NCBI GenBank assembly: GCA_002492525.1
Contig: DKZA01000045.1
Span: 1 to 34,252 of the forward strand
From: Lachnospiraceae bacterium UBA7086
GTDB lineage: Bacteria > Bacillota > Clostridia > Lachnospirales > Lachnospiraceae
Length of the DNA: 34,252 nucleotides
Direction of reading: 5' to 3'
Below, one piece after another: positions 1-7,951 of this stretch (within the stretch, counting starts at the first letter, position 1; each line of letters starts with the position of its first letter). Below the pieces are notes generated by a model. The model made no database searches and was not told the DNA's origin. It saw nothing but the letters and a program-made list of their open reading frames with translations. Position numbers and translations under genes: made by a program.

Positions 1-52
1 ATTTGCTTCGCAAATTAACTTTGCGAGATCCGCTTCGCGTCCTCGGATAAGC
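1..52 (+). repeat. REP-like palindromic repeat, copy 1 (cut by window edge)
   Basis: This intergenic element contains two small hairpins, AATTTGC-TTC-GCAAATT and a CCGC-TTC-GCG-type stem, and ends in CTCGGATAAGC. The same arrangement recurs at 13343-13402 (opposite orientation) and 25909-25969. This copy differs at 40-42, where GTCC replaces GGAC and weakens the second stem. It lies downstream of the MocR gene, beyond that gene's terminator. Confidence 0.75.
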
Positions 53-76
53 GGTGGAATCCTATATAATAAATAA

Positions 77-119
77 AGCCTGGTTCCCGATCATATGGAT
101 CTAAGACCAGACTTTTTTT
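77..119. terminator. Bidirectional intrinsic terminator after the MocR gene
   Basis: An 8-bp stem (77-84 with 106-113) closes a loop that itself holds a GATC...GATC palindrome. On the minus strand the stem overlaps the last codons and the TAG stop of the MocR gene and is followed by TTTATTTATT. On the plus strand there is one mismatch but a run of seven T follows. It could therefore end transcription from either side. Confidence 0.65.
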
Positions 120-1534
120 AATATGCCAACGCCCTCCCGGATCTCTTCCATGGACAACCCGCCATATCCTAAGATCATGGTAGAAGGCATGAGAAATCCT
201 CCTTCCTTCGCCATGAGGTTCTCTCCCATCCTGAATTCCCCCAGGCGATAGCTTTTTACCCCCTGTGCCCTGGCTGCATCCTCCAGCATTTCTTCACTCC
301 TTCCTCTCGTGTCTGTCAGAAGAATATGCAGGCCCGCGTTCCCGCCTGTAACACGGAAGTACTTTTCCAAGGGTTTGATCTCATTTAAAAGCAGATCGTG
401 TTTCATACGATACTGTTTACGCATTTTGTTCAGATACCGTTCAAAATATCCATCTCTGATAAACTCATCCAAAATAGTCTGATCGATCCGCGAAACAGAT
501 GAGGAAAAGAAACCACACTCCTGCCGGTATCTCTCCAGCAGTGGATAGGGAAGTACCATATAGCTGATACGGATTGCCGGTGCGATAGCCTTAGAAAAAG
601 TACCAATATAAATCACACGTCCCGCCGTATCGGATGCCTGCAAAGAAGGCAGAGGCTTTCCCTTATAGCGAAATTCACTATCATAATCATCTTCGATCAA
701 ATAACGTTCCTTATCCTCCACCGCCCACTTTAACAATTCCATCCGCCGGCCAATGGGCATAGATACACCCGTCGGGTACTGGTGTGACGGCATTACATAG
801 GCAATCTGGGCGTCGGTCTGCCGCAGACAGTCTACCCGGATGCCTTTCTCATCCACCGGCACCAGCGATACCGGATAGGCAAAGGAGCAAAACATCTTAT
901 ACGCTCTCACATAAGTAGGATTTTCCATAGCCACATGAATATGCCGCCCCAGAATCTTTTCCAATAAAAGAAGCAGGAAATCATTCCCTGCTCCGATAAT
1001 AATCTGTTCCGGCTCACAATTCACCCCACGAGAACCATGCAGATAACGACAGATCGTGGTCCGAAGCTCCACATCACCCTGCGGCTCCCCCAGCGCAAAC
1101 ATATGACTCTTGGCATCTACGAGAATGTTTCTGGTAATCTTCTTCCATGTGGCATAGGGAAAAAAGCGCATATCAATCACATTCGGTGAAAAATCATAAC
1201 GACAGGTCTCTTCCCGGATATCCGTCCGTTTTACTTCCGATTTCTCCGCCCCGAATTCTGTCTCTACCGTATACAAATTTTCCACCGCAGCAACAAAATA
1301 TCCCCGTTTCGGACGTGCCGTAAGATATCCTTCCGCCACCAACTGTCCGTAAGCCATATCAACCGTAGTCCTGGATACCTGCAAATACTGTGCCAGAAAT
1401 CTGGCGGAAGGCAGCTTCTCATCCACCAAAAGCCGTCCTGCCCTGATTTCCTCCCTGATATATTCGTAAATCTGCTCGTATAATGTTTTGCTGCTCCTTG
1501 CGTCTAACTGAATATGAATCGGTAATTCTTTCAT
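101..1534 (-). CDS. MocR-family regulator (GntR winged helix fused to aminotransferase fold)
   Basis: The 477-residue protein has a GntR-type winged helix (about residues 17-85, including LPSARFLAQYLQVSRTT) followed by a class I aminotransferase-like domain (about 115-475). The PLP-site pattern is visible: DDYDSEF at 282-288 and the Schiff-base lysine in GTFSKAIAP (K315). Proteins of this build (PdxR, GabR and relatives) sense PLP or amino compounds and act as DNA-binding regulators. No pdxST, gab or transporter gene is adjacent, so the target is unknown. The ATG is 18 nt after the DUF2225 stop on the same strand with no clear Shine-Dalgarno, which suggests a transcript, possibly coupled translation, shared with the upstream genes. 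A terminator overlaps its 3' end. Confidence 0.9.
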   Translation of the reverse strand: MKELPIHIQLDARSSKTLYEQIYEYIREEIRAGRLLVDEKLPSARFLAQYLQVSRTTVDMAYGQLVAEGYLTARPKRGYFVAAVENLYTVETEFGAEKSEVKRTDIREETCRYDFSPNVIDMRFFPYATWKKITRNILVDAKSHMFALGEPQGDVELRTTICRYLHGSRGVNCEPEQIIIGAGNDFLLLLLEKILGRHIHVAMENPTYVRAYKMFCSFAYPVSLVPVDEKGIRVDCLRQTDAQIAYVMPSHQYPTGVSMPIGRRMELLKWAVEDKERYLIEDDYDSEFRYKGKPLPSLQASDTAGRVIYIGTFSKAIAPAIRISYMVLPYPLLERYRQECGFFSSSVSRIDQTILDEFIRDGYFERYLNKMRKQYRMKHDLLLNEIKPLEKYFRVTGGNAGLHILLTDTRGRSEEMLEDAARAQGVKSYRLGEFRMGENLMAKEGGFLMPSTMILGYGGLSMEEIREGVGILKKVWS

Positions 1535-1552
1535 CTTGTTTTCAACAAACGG

Positions 1553-2416
1553 CTATTTTCTGGCCGCATTTTTCTCTTTGATCTTCTTCATCAGCATTTC
1601 CTTCACATCTCTCGCCTTATCCTTCATACGGGGATTGGCTCCGGTGGAAGTCAGAATACCGGTAATCAGACGACTGGTCAAATCATACTGCTCAAATCGC
1701 ATCGCTGTCACCGCGATCAGATAGTCCACAGTAGGTTCATCCATACCGCACATGGGGAAACTCTCTGTCTGTCTCGCCGCCAGAAAACCTTCCAGAGCAC
1801 TTCTTAAGAATTCATCTTCCTCTTCCTGACATGCTTTCTTCTGCTCCTCATAATCCGGCTGTGTATTATCCAAATGCTCTGCTTTACCACGCAGCAGCCA
1901 TGCAGTCTTCAAACAGATGTATGCCTTCTCACTGGCCTTGGCCTGCTTGACAATGGCGTTCGCCAGAGTCAGTTTATAACGCTCTAAAGCCTCATCATAG
2001 GTATAAGTCTCTTTCGTCTCCTTCTGAGGCTTGAAGGTTGCGGAAATTGCTTTCTGTATGTTCTTGGCCTGGGGTGATGTAAGGAATTTGAAAAATCTGC
2101 TAAGCGCCGCATAACCACAGTAAGGACACATGATAATATCATATTTTAAAAGATCTATCTGCTCGTATCTTGGACGAAGATCCAGATCGCTTCCCCCCAG
2201 CTTCGCCTTACCAATCTTAACTGTTCTCGCTTTAAACTCCCTGTCACAGATAGGACAGGTAAAGGATTTGTCAAAAAGGAAATCCTGTTCCTGTACGACA
2301 GGCGCAGCACCCTGCTCGCCCGCACCCGCTTCTGCTTTCTTAGGCGCTTCATACAAATCCATGCTTTCCAGATTGCTCAACCCAAACTGCTCTAACCCCG
2401 ACAATAATCCTGCCAT
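1553..2416 (-). CDS. DUF2225 family protein with paired CxxC motifs
   Basis: This 287-residue protein carries CPIC (about residue 54) and CPYCGY (about residue 97), a pair of CxxC motifs suited to binding zinc, followed by a helical, TPR-like region (about 130-260) and a lysine-rich C terminus. The pattern fits the DUF2225 family common in Clostridia; its biochemical role is not known. The ATG is preceded by GGAGG at a normal distance. It sits 44 nt after glnS and 18 nt before the MocR gene, so the three are probably co-transcribed. I see no convincing separate promoter in the 44-nt gap, only a 12-bp palindrome. Confidence 0.8.
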   Translation of the reverse strand: MAGLLSGLEQFGLSNLESMDLYEAPKKAEAGAGEQGAAPVVQEQDFLFDKSFTCPICDREFKARTVKIGKAKLGGSDLDLRPRYEQIDLLKYDIIMCPYCGYAALSRFFKFLTSPQAKNIQKAISATFKPQKETKETYTYDEALERYKLTLANAIVKQAKASEKAYICLKTAWLLRGKAEHLDNTQPDYEEQKKACQEEEDEFLRSALEGFLAARQTESFPMCGMDEPTVDYLIAVTAMRFEQYDLTSRLITGILTSTGANPRMKDKARDVKEMLMKKIKEKNAARK

Positions 2417-2446
2417 TATTTTATCCTCCCATTTATAATACGTCTG

Positions 2447-2458
2447 TACAATATTGTA
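2447..2458. promoter_or_regulatory. 12-bp perfect palindrome between glnS and DUF2225 gene
   Basis: TACAATATTGTA lies immediately after the glnS stop codon and 31 nt before the DUF2225 start. It could be a dimeric repressor site, for example for the MocR protein encoded downstream, but this is only positional inference. Short AT-rich palindromes also arise by chance. Confidence 0.25.
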
Positions 2459-2460
2459 TC

Positions 2461-4173
2461 CTAATTCTCCTTTTTCGGCAATACATAAGAACTCTTAAGA
2501 GATACAATTCTGTTAAAAACAAGTGCCCCCGGCTTGGAATCCCTGCAATCTACACAGAAAAATCCCTGCCGCACGAACTGGAAACTGTCATAAGCCTTGG
2601 CCTCTTTTATCGAAGGTTCCACTCGGCAGTCCGTAAGCACCGTCAAAGAATCAGGGTTCAGATTCAGGCTGCCGTCTTCATTATAAACGCCCTTTTCCTC
2701 GTCTATAATATTCTCATAGAGTCTGATCTGTGCCTGCACGGACTGTGCCGCCGACACCCAGTGAATGGTTCCCTTCACCTTTCTGCCGTCAGGACTGTTA
2801 CCGCCCTTGGAGGCAGGATCATAGGTACAGTGCACCACTGTCACCTTGCCGTCAGCGTCCTTCTCGTAACCCACACACTTTACAAAATAGGCACCCATGA
2901 GACGGACTTCATTTCCCGGGAACAGACGGAAATACTTTTTCGGCGGTTCCTCCATAAAGTCCTCTCTCTCAATATATAATTCCCTGCTAAATGGCACTTC
3001 CCTTGCTCCCAGAGAGTCGTTCTCCGGATTATTCACCACGGTAAGCCACTCAGTCTCTCCCTCCGGGTAATTATCAATCACTAATTTGACCGGATCAGTC
3101 ACTGCCATAATCCTGGGTCGTTTCATTTTCAAATCCTCTCTGATACAATACTCCAGCATAGAGTATTCCGCAGAGGAATTGGCCTTGGATACACCGCACA
3201 GATCCACAAACATCCGAATTGACTCGGGTGTAAAACCCCTTCTTCTGAGTGCGGCAATAGACACCAGCCTGGGATCGTCCCAGCCATCTACAATACCGTC
3301 CTCCACCAGCTTCTTGATATATCTCTTTCCAGTGACTACGTTGGTCAAATACATCTTGGCAAACTCAATCTGCTTAGGCGGATGAGGGTATTCCAATTCC
3401 GTTACCACCCAGTTATAAAGTGGTCTGTGATCTTCAAATTCCAGCGTACAGATAGAATGGGTTATCCCTTCAATGGCATCCTCTATGGGGTGGGCATAAT
3501 CATACATCGGGTAAATACACCACTTATCTCCCGTATTCTGGTGAGACAGATGGGCCACACGATAGAGAATCGGATCACGCATATTGATATTGGGAGAGGA
3601 CATATCGATCTTCGCCCGAAGCGTCTTCTCGCCGTCAGCGTATTTGCCCTCTTTCATCTCTTCAAACAATCTAAGGTTTTCTTCCACGCTCCTGTTTCTG
3701 TTGGGATCTTCACGCCCCGGTTCCGTCAGTGTTCCGCGGTACTCCCGCATTTCTTCCGCAGACAAATCCGACACATAAGCCTTACCCTTCCTGATCAGTT
3801 TGAGCGCCCCTTCATACATCTGTTCAAAATAATCGGAAGCAAAGAATAATCTGTTCTCATAATCCGCGCCAAGCCACTTCACATCGGCCTTGATGGACTC
3901 TACAAACTCACTCTTTTCCTTCGTTGGATTCGTATCATCAAAACGCATATTGAACTTACCGCCATACTGAACCGCAAGTCCGTAATTTAGCAGAATACTC
4001 TTGGCGTGACCTATGTGCAGATAACCGTTTGGCTCCGGCGGAAACCGAGTATGCACAGTGTCACAGACCCCTTCTGCCAAATCTTTCTCAATAATCTGCT
4101 CGATAAAGTTCTTAGACACCACCTGCCTTGTTTCAGGTTCTTCCGCTGTCAAATGCTTCTCATTTTCACTCAT
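2461..4173 (-). CDS. glnS: Glutaminyl-tRNA synthetase
   Basis: GlnRS charges tRNA-Gln with glutamine in the cytoplasm. The class I signature is clear: FPPEPNGYLHIGHAKS near residue 48 (HIGH motif), the GlnRS-type RFDDTNP segment, the DYAHPIEDAIEGITHS segment and WDDPRL followed by ALRRRGFTPESI. The usual KMSKS-like loop (VMSKRK in E. coli) reads VTGKRY here. Length is 570 residues from the ATG at 4173, close to the family's about 550. A GTG at 4185 is possible. The only strong Shine-Dalgarno (GGAGG, 4214-4218) is about 40 nt upstream of the ATG, but a short hairpin between them may shorten the distance. A TGG-TAAAAT extended -10 lies upstream near 4250. Genes for DUF2225 and MocR follow. Confidence 0.95.
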   Translation of the reverse strand: MSENEKHLTAEEPETRQVVSKNFIEQIIEKDLAEGVCDTVHTRFPPEPNGYLHIGHAKSILLNYGLAVQYGGKFNMRFDDTNPTKEKSEFVESIKADVKWLGADYENRLFFASDYFEQMYEGALKLIRKGKAYVSDLSAEEMREYRGTLTEPGREDPNRNRSVEENLRLFEEMKEGKYADGEKTLRAKIDMSSPNINMRDPILYRVAHLSHQNTGDKWCIYPMYDYAHPIEDAIEGITHSICTLEFEDHRPLYNWVVTELEYPHPPKQIEFAKMYLTNVVTGKRYIKKLVEDGIVDGWDDPRLVSIAALRRRGFTPESIRMFVDLCGVSKANSSAEYSMLEYCIREDLKMKRPRIMAVTDPVKLVIDNYPEGETEWLTVVNNPENDSLGAREVPFSRELYIEREDFMEEPPKKYFRLFPGNEVRLMGAYFVKCVGYEKDADGKVTVVHCTYDPASKGGNSPDGRKVKGTIHWVSAAQSVQAQIRLYENIIDEEKGVYNEDGSLNLNPDSLTVLTDCRVEPSIKEAKAYDSFQFVRQGFFCVDCRDSKPGALVFNRIVSLKSSYVLPKKEN

Positions 4174-4293
4174 ATGATAATCCACGCGGCCCTATGATGT
4201 GCTATAGCCGCTTCCTCCTTCAAAATCAGGCTTCTCATGATTTATTCCTAAACATTTTACCATAGGCAGAATGAAATAGGAAGAATAAACTCT

Positions 4294-4334
4294 AAAAAAC
4301 AGGGTAAAATCTCACACTGTGAAATTCCACCCTG
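4294..4334 (-). terminator. Intrinsic terminator after the 39-residue peptide gene
   Basis: On the minus strand a 16-bp stem including G-U pairs (4334-4319 with 4315-4300) has a 3-nt loop and is followed by TTTTTT (4299-4294). It separates the small gene from glnS. Confidence 0.85.
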
Positions 4335-4392
4335 CCCAAAACCTCTCTTACATAACGAATCCGTCTCGCAGTAAAAGCCTCCCTCTATCGCT

Positions 4393-4512
4393 TTAGTCTT
4401 CCTCGTCATCCACCGCGGCTGCAATTCCCGAAACCACGGAAGATACCACAGAAATCACCACAGGAATAATAACAACTACCACGAAACCGCCCACCAGCAA
4501 CGTAAATTCCAT
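4393..4512 (-). CDS. 39-residue hydrophobic peptide with acidic tail, unknown
   Basis: This small gene starts with ATG, preceded by AAGGAGG (GGAGG at 4522-4526) at ideal spacing, and ends in TAA. The peptide has a very short N terminus (MEFTL), one valine/isoleucine-rich membrane segment (about residues 5-33, with a proline at 17) and a charged end, DDEED. It has its own promoter (4566-4593) and a strong terminator (4294-4334), so it is a complete single-gene unit. I do not recognise the family. It lies 96 nt after the TIR-propeller gene on the same strand, so it may also be read from there. A hydrophobic span with an acidic C-terminal tail could fit a membrane regulator or a toxin-like peptide, but neither role can be shown. 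Confidence 0.7.
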   Translation of the reverse strand: MEFTLLVGGFVVVVIIPVVISVVSSVVSGIAAAVDDEED

Positions 4513-4565
4513 AACACAATTCCTCCTTGCAAAACTTCCCTGCAGACTGCAACAGCCTATTTATT

Positions 4566-4593
4566 ATTATACACCCTTTTTATAAAACTGCAA
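4566..4593 (-). promoter_or_regulatory. Sigma-70-type promoter for the 39-residue peptide gene
   Basis: On the minus strand TTGCAG (4593-4588) and TATAAT (4571-4566) are separated by 16 nt. Predicted transcription start is near 4559, giving a leader of about 47 nt that includes GGAGG. Confidence 0.65.
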
Positions 4594-4607
4594 GTCCCGG
4601 TGCGCTA

Positions 4608-7600
4608 TCACATCTCCTCCAGAAGCCGAGGCACAAACTCAATATAATTCCAGTAATAACTGCTTTCACTCAACACCTGCCTGGCCTGCTCCACAGTCTC
4701 CCACACCGAGTATAAGGGAGAGGTATAAATCTCATTGCCGTTATGCAGATACAGGGTATTCGACCCGGCATCATAAGCCAGATATCCATGAATCCTAGAG
4801 AGTTTGTTATACATATACTCCGGCCGCAGATCGATCTGATAGGCATCGCTAGTACCGCACAGGAAGCCAAACGAAGCTCCCTCCACAGCCTCATAACGGA
4901 TCATACTGTCGGAAAGATCCCTGTATCTGCCATGAATATCGCAGAAAAACACATCGTTATTGGTATCCCAGTCCACAAAATAAATCTTCACACTCCCATC
5001 CTTATAAACCAGATAAAGATCGTTGTCATCCTCGTCGAAGAACATGGTCTCCAGATACTCTGCTTCTATCCCCGACTGCCTCGGATCCATAAAGATCTCC
5101 TCTTCTCCCATCCGGTAGAATAGCAATCCGTCCGTCTCTGCGGAAGCCACCGCATAAAAGGGCCTGCTGTTGCACACCGCCACGATACCGTCCGCAACAG
5201 TATCTTCATAGAGAAGAGCTCCGTCTGCAAGTCGGTAACCGTACAGAGTATGATAATCCTGCACACAGATTACACCATTGGTGCGGTCTATGCCCAGATA
5301 GTCCATAAAAGGATCCGCAAAGGACACCGTCCTTCGTACCGTTCCGTCAGCCGGATCGATGATATGACAGGCACCCCCCGTGACTATCAGAAGGAATTCC
5401 GTTCCGTCTCCATCAAAATCTCCAAAAAGCATGGTCTTATAGTAAGCGTCTTTTTCCTCATAAGTCCACAAAAGTTTTTTCCCTGCGGTGTCAAACATCT
5501 CTACGCAGGTATTGCTCGTCTCATCACGCCTTGCCGCTGCCAGATAGCTTCCATCTGAATTCAGTTTCGCCTGTTGGTAAGTGTTCTCTCCTTCATAGAA
5601 AGAATCCACCCCTGCACCCCGGGCTATCCGGTATACCGTCACACAGTTGCTTCTGTAAGGCAATGTAGCGCAGTATCCGTCCCCAATGGCAAATTCTTTG
5701 ACATTCGCAGATGTACAATCAGGAAAAATCGTACCCACTATATCCTCCATCCGTCCGGTATGCAGATAATGCCAGATCCCGTCTCTTGTAAATACCATAA
5801 AATTCTCCGTATCCGTATAAGAACCAATCTTTACGACCTCGGATCCAAAAGAAAAGGTATCAATCTGCCTGCCGTCTTTTCTGTCAAGCAGCAAAACCTC
5901 GCCGTACTTTTGACACAAGAGATAACTGCTGTCCTTTTTGTGAGCAAACATCACATTATAAAGCCAGCCACTTGCAACGTCATAGGACCAGATTTGATTC
6001 TGACCAGATAAGTCAAATGCTTGCAAACGACCTGTCATATCGGCAGCCGTCACCGAAGCATCTGTTTTTTCACTGTGGTTGCTGGTCACATAAAGGATAT
6101 CGGCTCCCTGCTGATAACTGCCTTCTTCCAGACACAGACCTCCTATAAATTCATACTCCACAGGATATAACGAAACGGTTGGCCTCGCCTGGCTGTGGCC
6201 GGAGACATTATCTTCACCATATTCCAGCACCGCAATACACTTGCCCTCCCGCGCACCTTCCTCAGAGGGCTCTGCGCTTAGCGGTCCGCCTGTCAGTTCC
6301 ATGGCCACCAGGATTCTGCCATCCTCCGTAACGGCATAGGCCGATTCAAAATCTGCGCTAACGCCTTTTATCTGCCAATTTTCTCCCATTTGCTCCCACT
6401 GGAGCATCTCCTGCGCTTTCCCGTCTGCTCCCACCAGGCAGCATCCTTTGGCATCCACCATCACAAAAGCCTCTTTCTCCGGTATCGGTACGACACCTTC
6501 ATAACCGTCGCAAGGATAGGTTACAATCCCCTTGGTATCCAAATCCTGCACACAAAGCACTTCTCCCTGGGGATACAGGATCCGGTTTTCTGACAAAAAT
6601 CCCGCCTCACACTCATAGGATAAAACCATTTCTTCCGATCTGAGGGACACCAGAGTATCATCCTCCAGGCACTCCCAAACCGTCAGCTGTCCCGAGTCTC
6701 CCACCGCCATCAGCCTGCCTCCCTCCGGTGAGAGCTTCGTAAACCGGACGACGCTTTGCATCTCAAAAACCCTGTCCGGCCTATACTGTGTCCCGTTCTC
6801 ATACAAATACAACAGTTCTGTAAGCGCATACGTAAGCTGAGAAGGACACTTTTCCTCTTCTCCCTCCGAATAGTTTTCCGGCAGCCAGTTCTCATAAGCC
6901 AGCACACATTCCGCCAGCCCCATCAGACGGTCACCTTCTTCCAAAAAAGCAAGGGCCTCCCTGGCCTGCGCCACCGTAATCCTGTCAAGCACTTCTCTAT
7001 TCTTGGCGGTTACCTCTTCATTCTTGGCGGCGATCACCTCGGACTGTTCATAAATGAGTTTTGCCCCCTCCTCAATCTGTCGGCTCTGGTATTGTATTTT
7101 CAGTGCCATAATCGTACTGACCAGACCGATCAACAAACATACTGCACTGACCGACACTGACGTCAAAATGGTTTTTCGCATCCGCTGCTCTTTGTGCCGC
7201 TGTCTTAAATCGTCATAATTGCAGTCAAACATGGGGGCCGCCAGACGTAACAGCTCACTCTTTATTTTCCTGCGTATTTCCCTGCGCGTCGTCCCACGCA
7301 CGTCCGCCGCCAACGGCTCTACGGGAATCTTTTGATATATGACACTGCCGTCGTCCTGAAGTACTTCCTCCTCCCGGTAGAGCAGTTCTTCCGGAAAGGA
7401 ATCCTCCGGCTCACCCTCCACCAGAACCGCCAGCACATGCTCTCTGTCATGCATCTGGATAAAGGTTTCTATCTCCTTGCGGCACCATATTGACTCATTC
7501 AGTCTAGGAGAACAGATGACAATCAGATACTCTGACTGCTCCAACGCCTCCGTAATCGGATCCGCCAGATTACTCACAAGCGGCAGTTCCTCCCTGTCGC

Positions 7601-7886
7601 GGAATACCCGGTGAATCCGCGTCTTGATCTCCATTCGGACATTGTCGTTATCCCCGGCCTCGTTTGCATGGGATGCGCTTTCGCCCACACTCCCCGCCGC
7701 GTCCGCACGCAGATTCTGTATCTGTTCTTCTTCCTTACGATGTACTACGCTGCGCGGCAGTTTAAAGTTTTCCAGATATTTATGCAATGTCTGCGCCACA
7801 AAGCTGTCCGGTTCGGTGTGACGATAACTGATAAAGGCATCATACTGCCAGTTTTCGGTTGTACCCTTGTCTTTTCCTCTTTTCAT
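4608..7886 (-). CDS. TIR-domain, transmembrane, beta-propeller protein
   Basis: The 1092-residue protein opens with a TIR domain (about 13-160): YDAFISY at 15-21, VFRDREELP at 94-102, and CSPRLNESIWCRKEIE at 125-140, whose glutamate (E138 or E140) is at the position of the NADase catalytic residue in active TIR proteins. A charged low-complexity insert sits at 48-88. One membrane span (about 239-263) is followed by a coiled-coil-like stretch (264-305) and about 700 residues of WD40/PQQ-like repeats (for example FTKLSPEGGRLMAVGDSGQLTVWE). The TIR domain should be cytoplasmic; the topology implied by an arginine/lysine-rich N side places the propeller outside, which needs testing. It starts 65 nt after the DHH gene on the same strand. 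The Shine-Dalgarno is weak. Function could be defence or stress signalling; that is inference. Confidence 0.85.
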   Translation of the reverse strand: MKRGKDKGTTENWQYDAFISYRHTEPDSFVAQTLHKYLENFKLPRSVVHRKEEEQIQNLRADAAGSVGESASHANEAGDNDNVRMEIKTRIHRVFRDREELPLVSNLADPITEALEQSEYLIVICSPRLNESIWCRKEIETFIQMHDREHVLAVLVEGEPEDSFPEELLYREEEVLQDDGSVIYQKIPVEPLAADVRGTTRREIRRKIKSELLRLAAPMFDCNYDDLRQRHKEQRMRKTILTSVSVSAVCLLIGLVSTIMALKIQYQSRQIEEGAKLIYEQSEVIAAKNEEVTAKNREVLDRITVAQAREALAFLEEGDRLMGLAECVLAYENWLPENYSEGEEEKCPSQLTYALTELLYLYENGTQYRPDRVFEMQSVVRFTKLSPEGGRLMAVGDSGQLTVWECLEDDTLVSLRSEEMVLSYECEAGFLSENRILYPQGEVLCVQDLDTKGIVTYPCDGYEGVVPIPEKEAFVMVDAKGCCLVGADGKAQEMLQWEQMGENWQIKGVSADFESAYAVTEDGRILVAMELTGGPLSAEPSEEGAREGKCIAVLEYGEDNVSGHSQARPTVSLYPVEYEFIGGLCLEEGSYQQGADILYVTSNHSEKTDASVTAADMTGRLQAFDLSGQNQIWSYDVASGWLYNVMFAHKKDSSYLLCQKYGEVLLLDRKDGRQIDTFSFGSEVVKIGSYTDTENFMVFTRDGIWHYLHTGRMEDIVGTIFPDCTSANVKEFAIGDGYCATLPYRSNCVTVYRIARGAGVDSFYEGENTYQQAKLNSDGSYLAAARRDETSNTCVEMFDTAGKKLLWTYEEKDAYYKTMLFGDFDGDGTEFLLIVTGGACHIIDPADGTVRRTVSFADPFMDYLGIDRTNGVICVQDYHTLYGYRLADGALLYEDTVADGIVAVCNSRPFYAVASAETDGLLFYRMGEEEIFMDPRQSGIEAEYLETMFFDEDDNDLYLVYKDGSVKIYFVDWDTNNDVFFCDIHGRYRDLSDSMIRYEAVEGASFGFLCGTSDAYQIDLRPEYMYNKLSRIHGYLAYDAGSNTLYLHNGNEIYTSPLYSVWETVEQARQVLSESSYYWNYIEFVPRLLEEM

Positions 7887-7951
7887 TCCTGTCTCTCTAT
7901 ACTTTCTTATATATTTTGCACAAAAAGCTCCCTATTCCCACATAAACTCCG

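Noticed and set aside
101..2416. PdxR with a pyridoxal-phosphate synthesis operon
   Set aside because: No pdxS or pdxT is present in the window, so the regulator cannot be named beyond the MocR family.
3382..3849. 155-residue plus-strand frame within glnS
   Set aside because: It is antisense to a clear GlnRS gene and has no ribosome site or family resemblance. The same reasoning removes the other long shadow frames, such as 8459-9067, 9920-10555 and 23443-24219.
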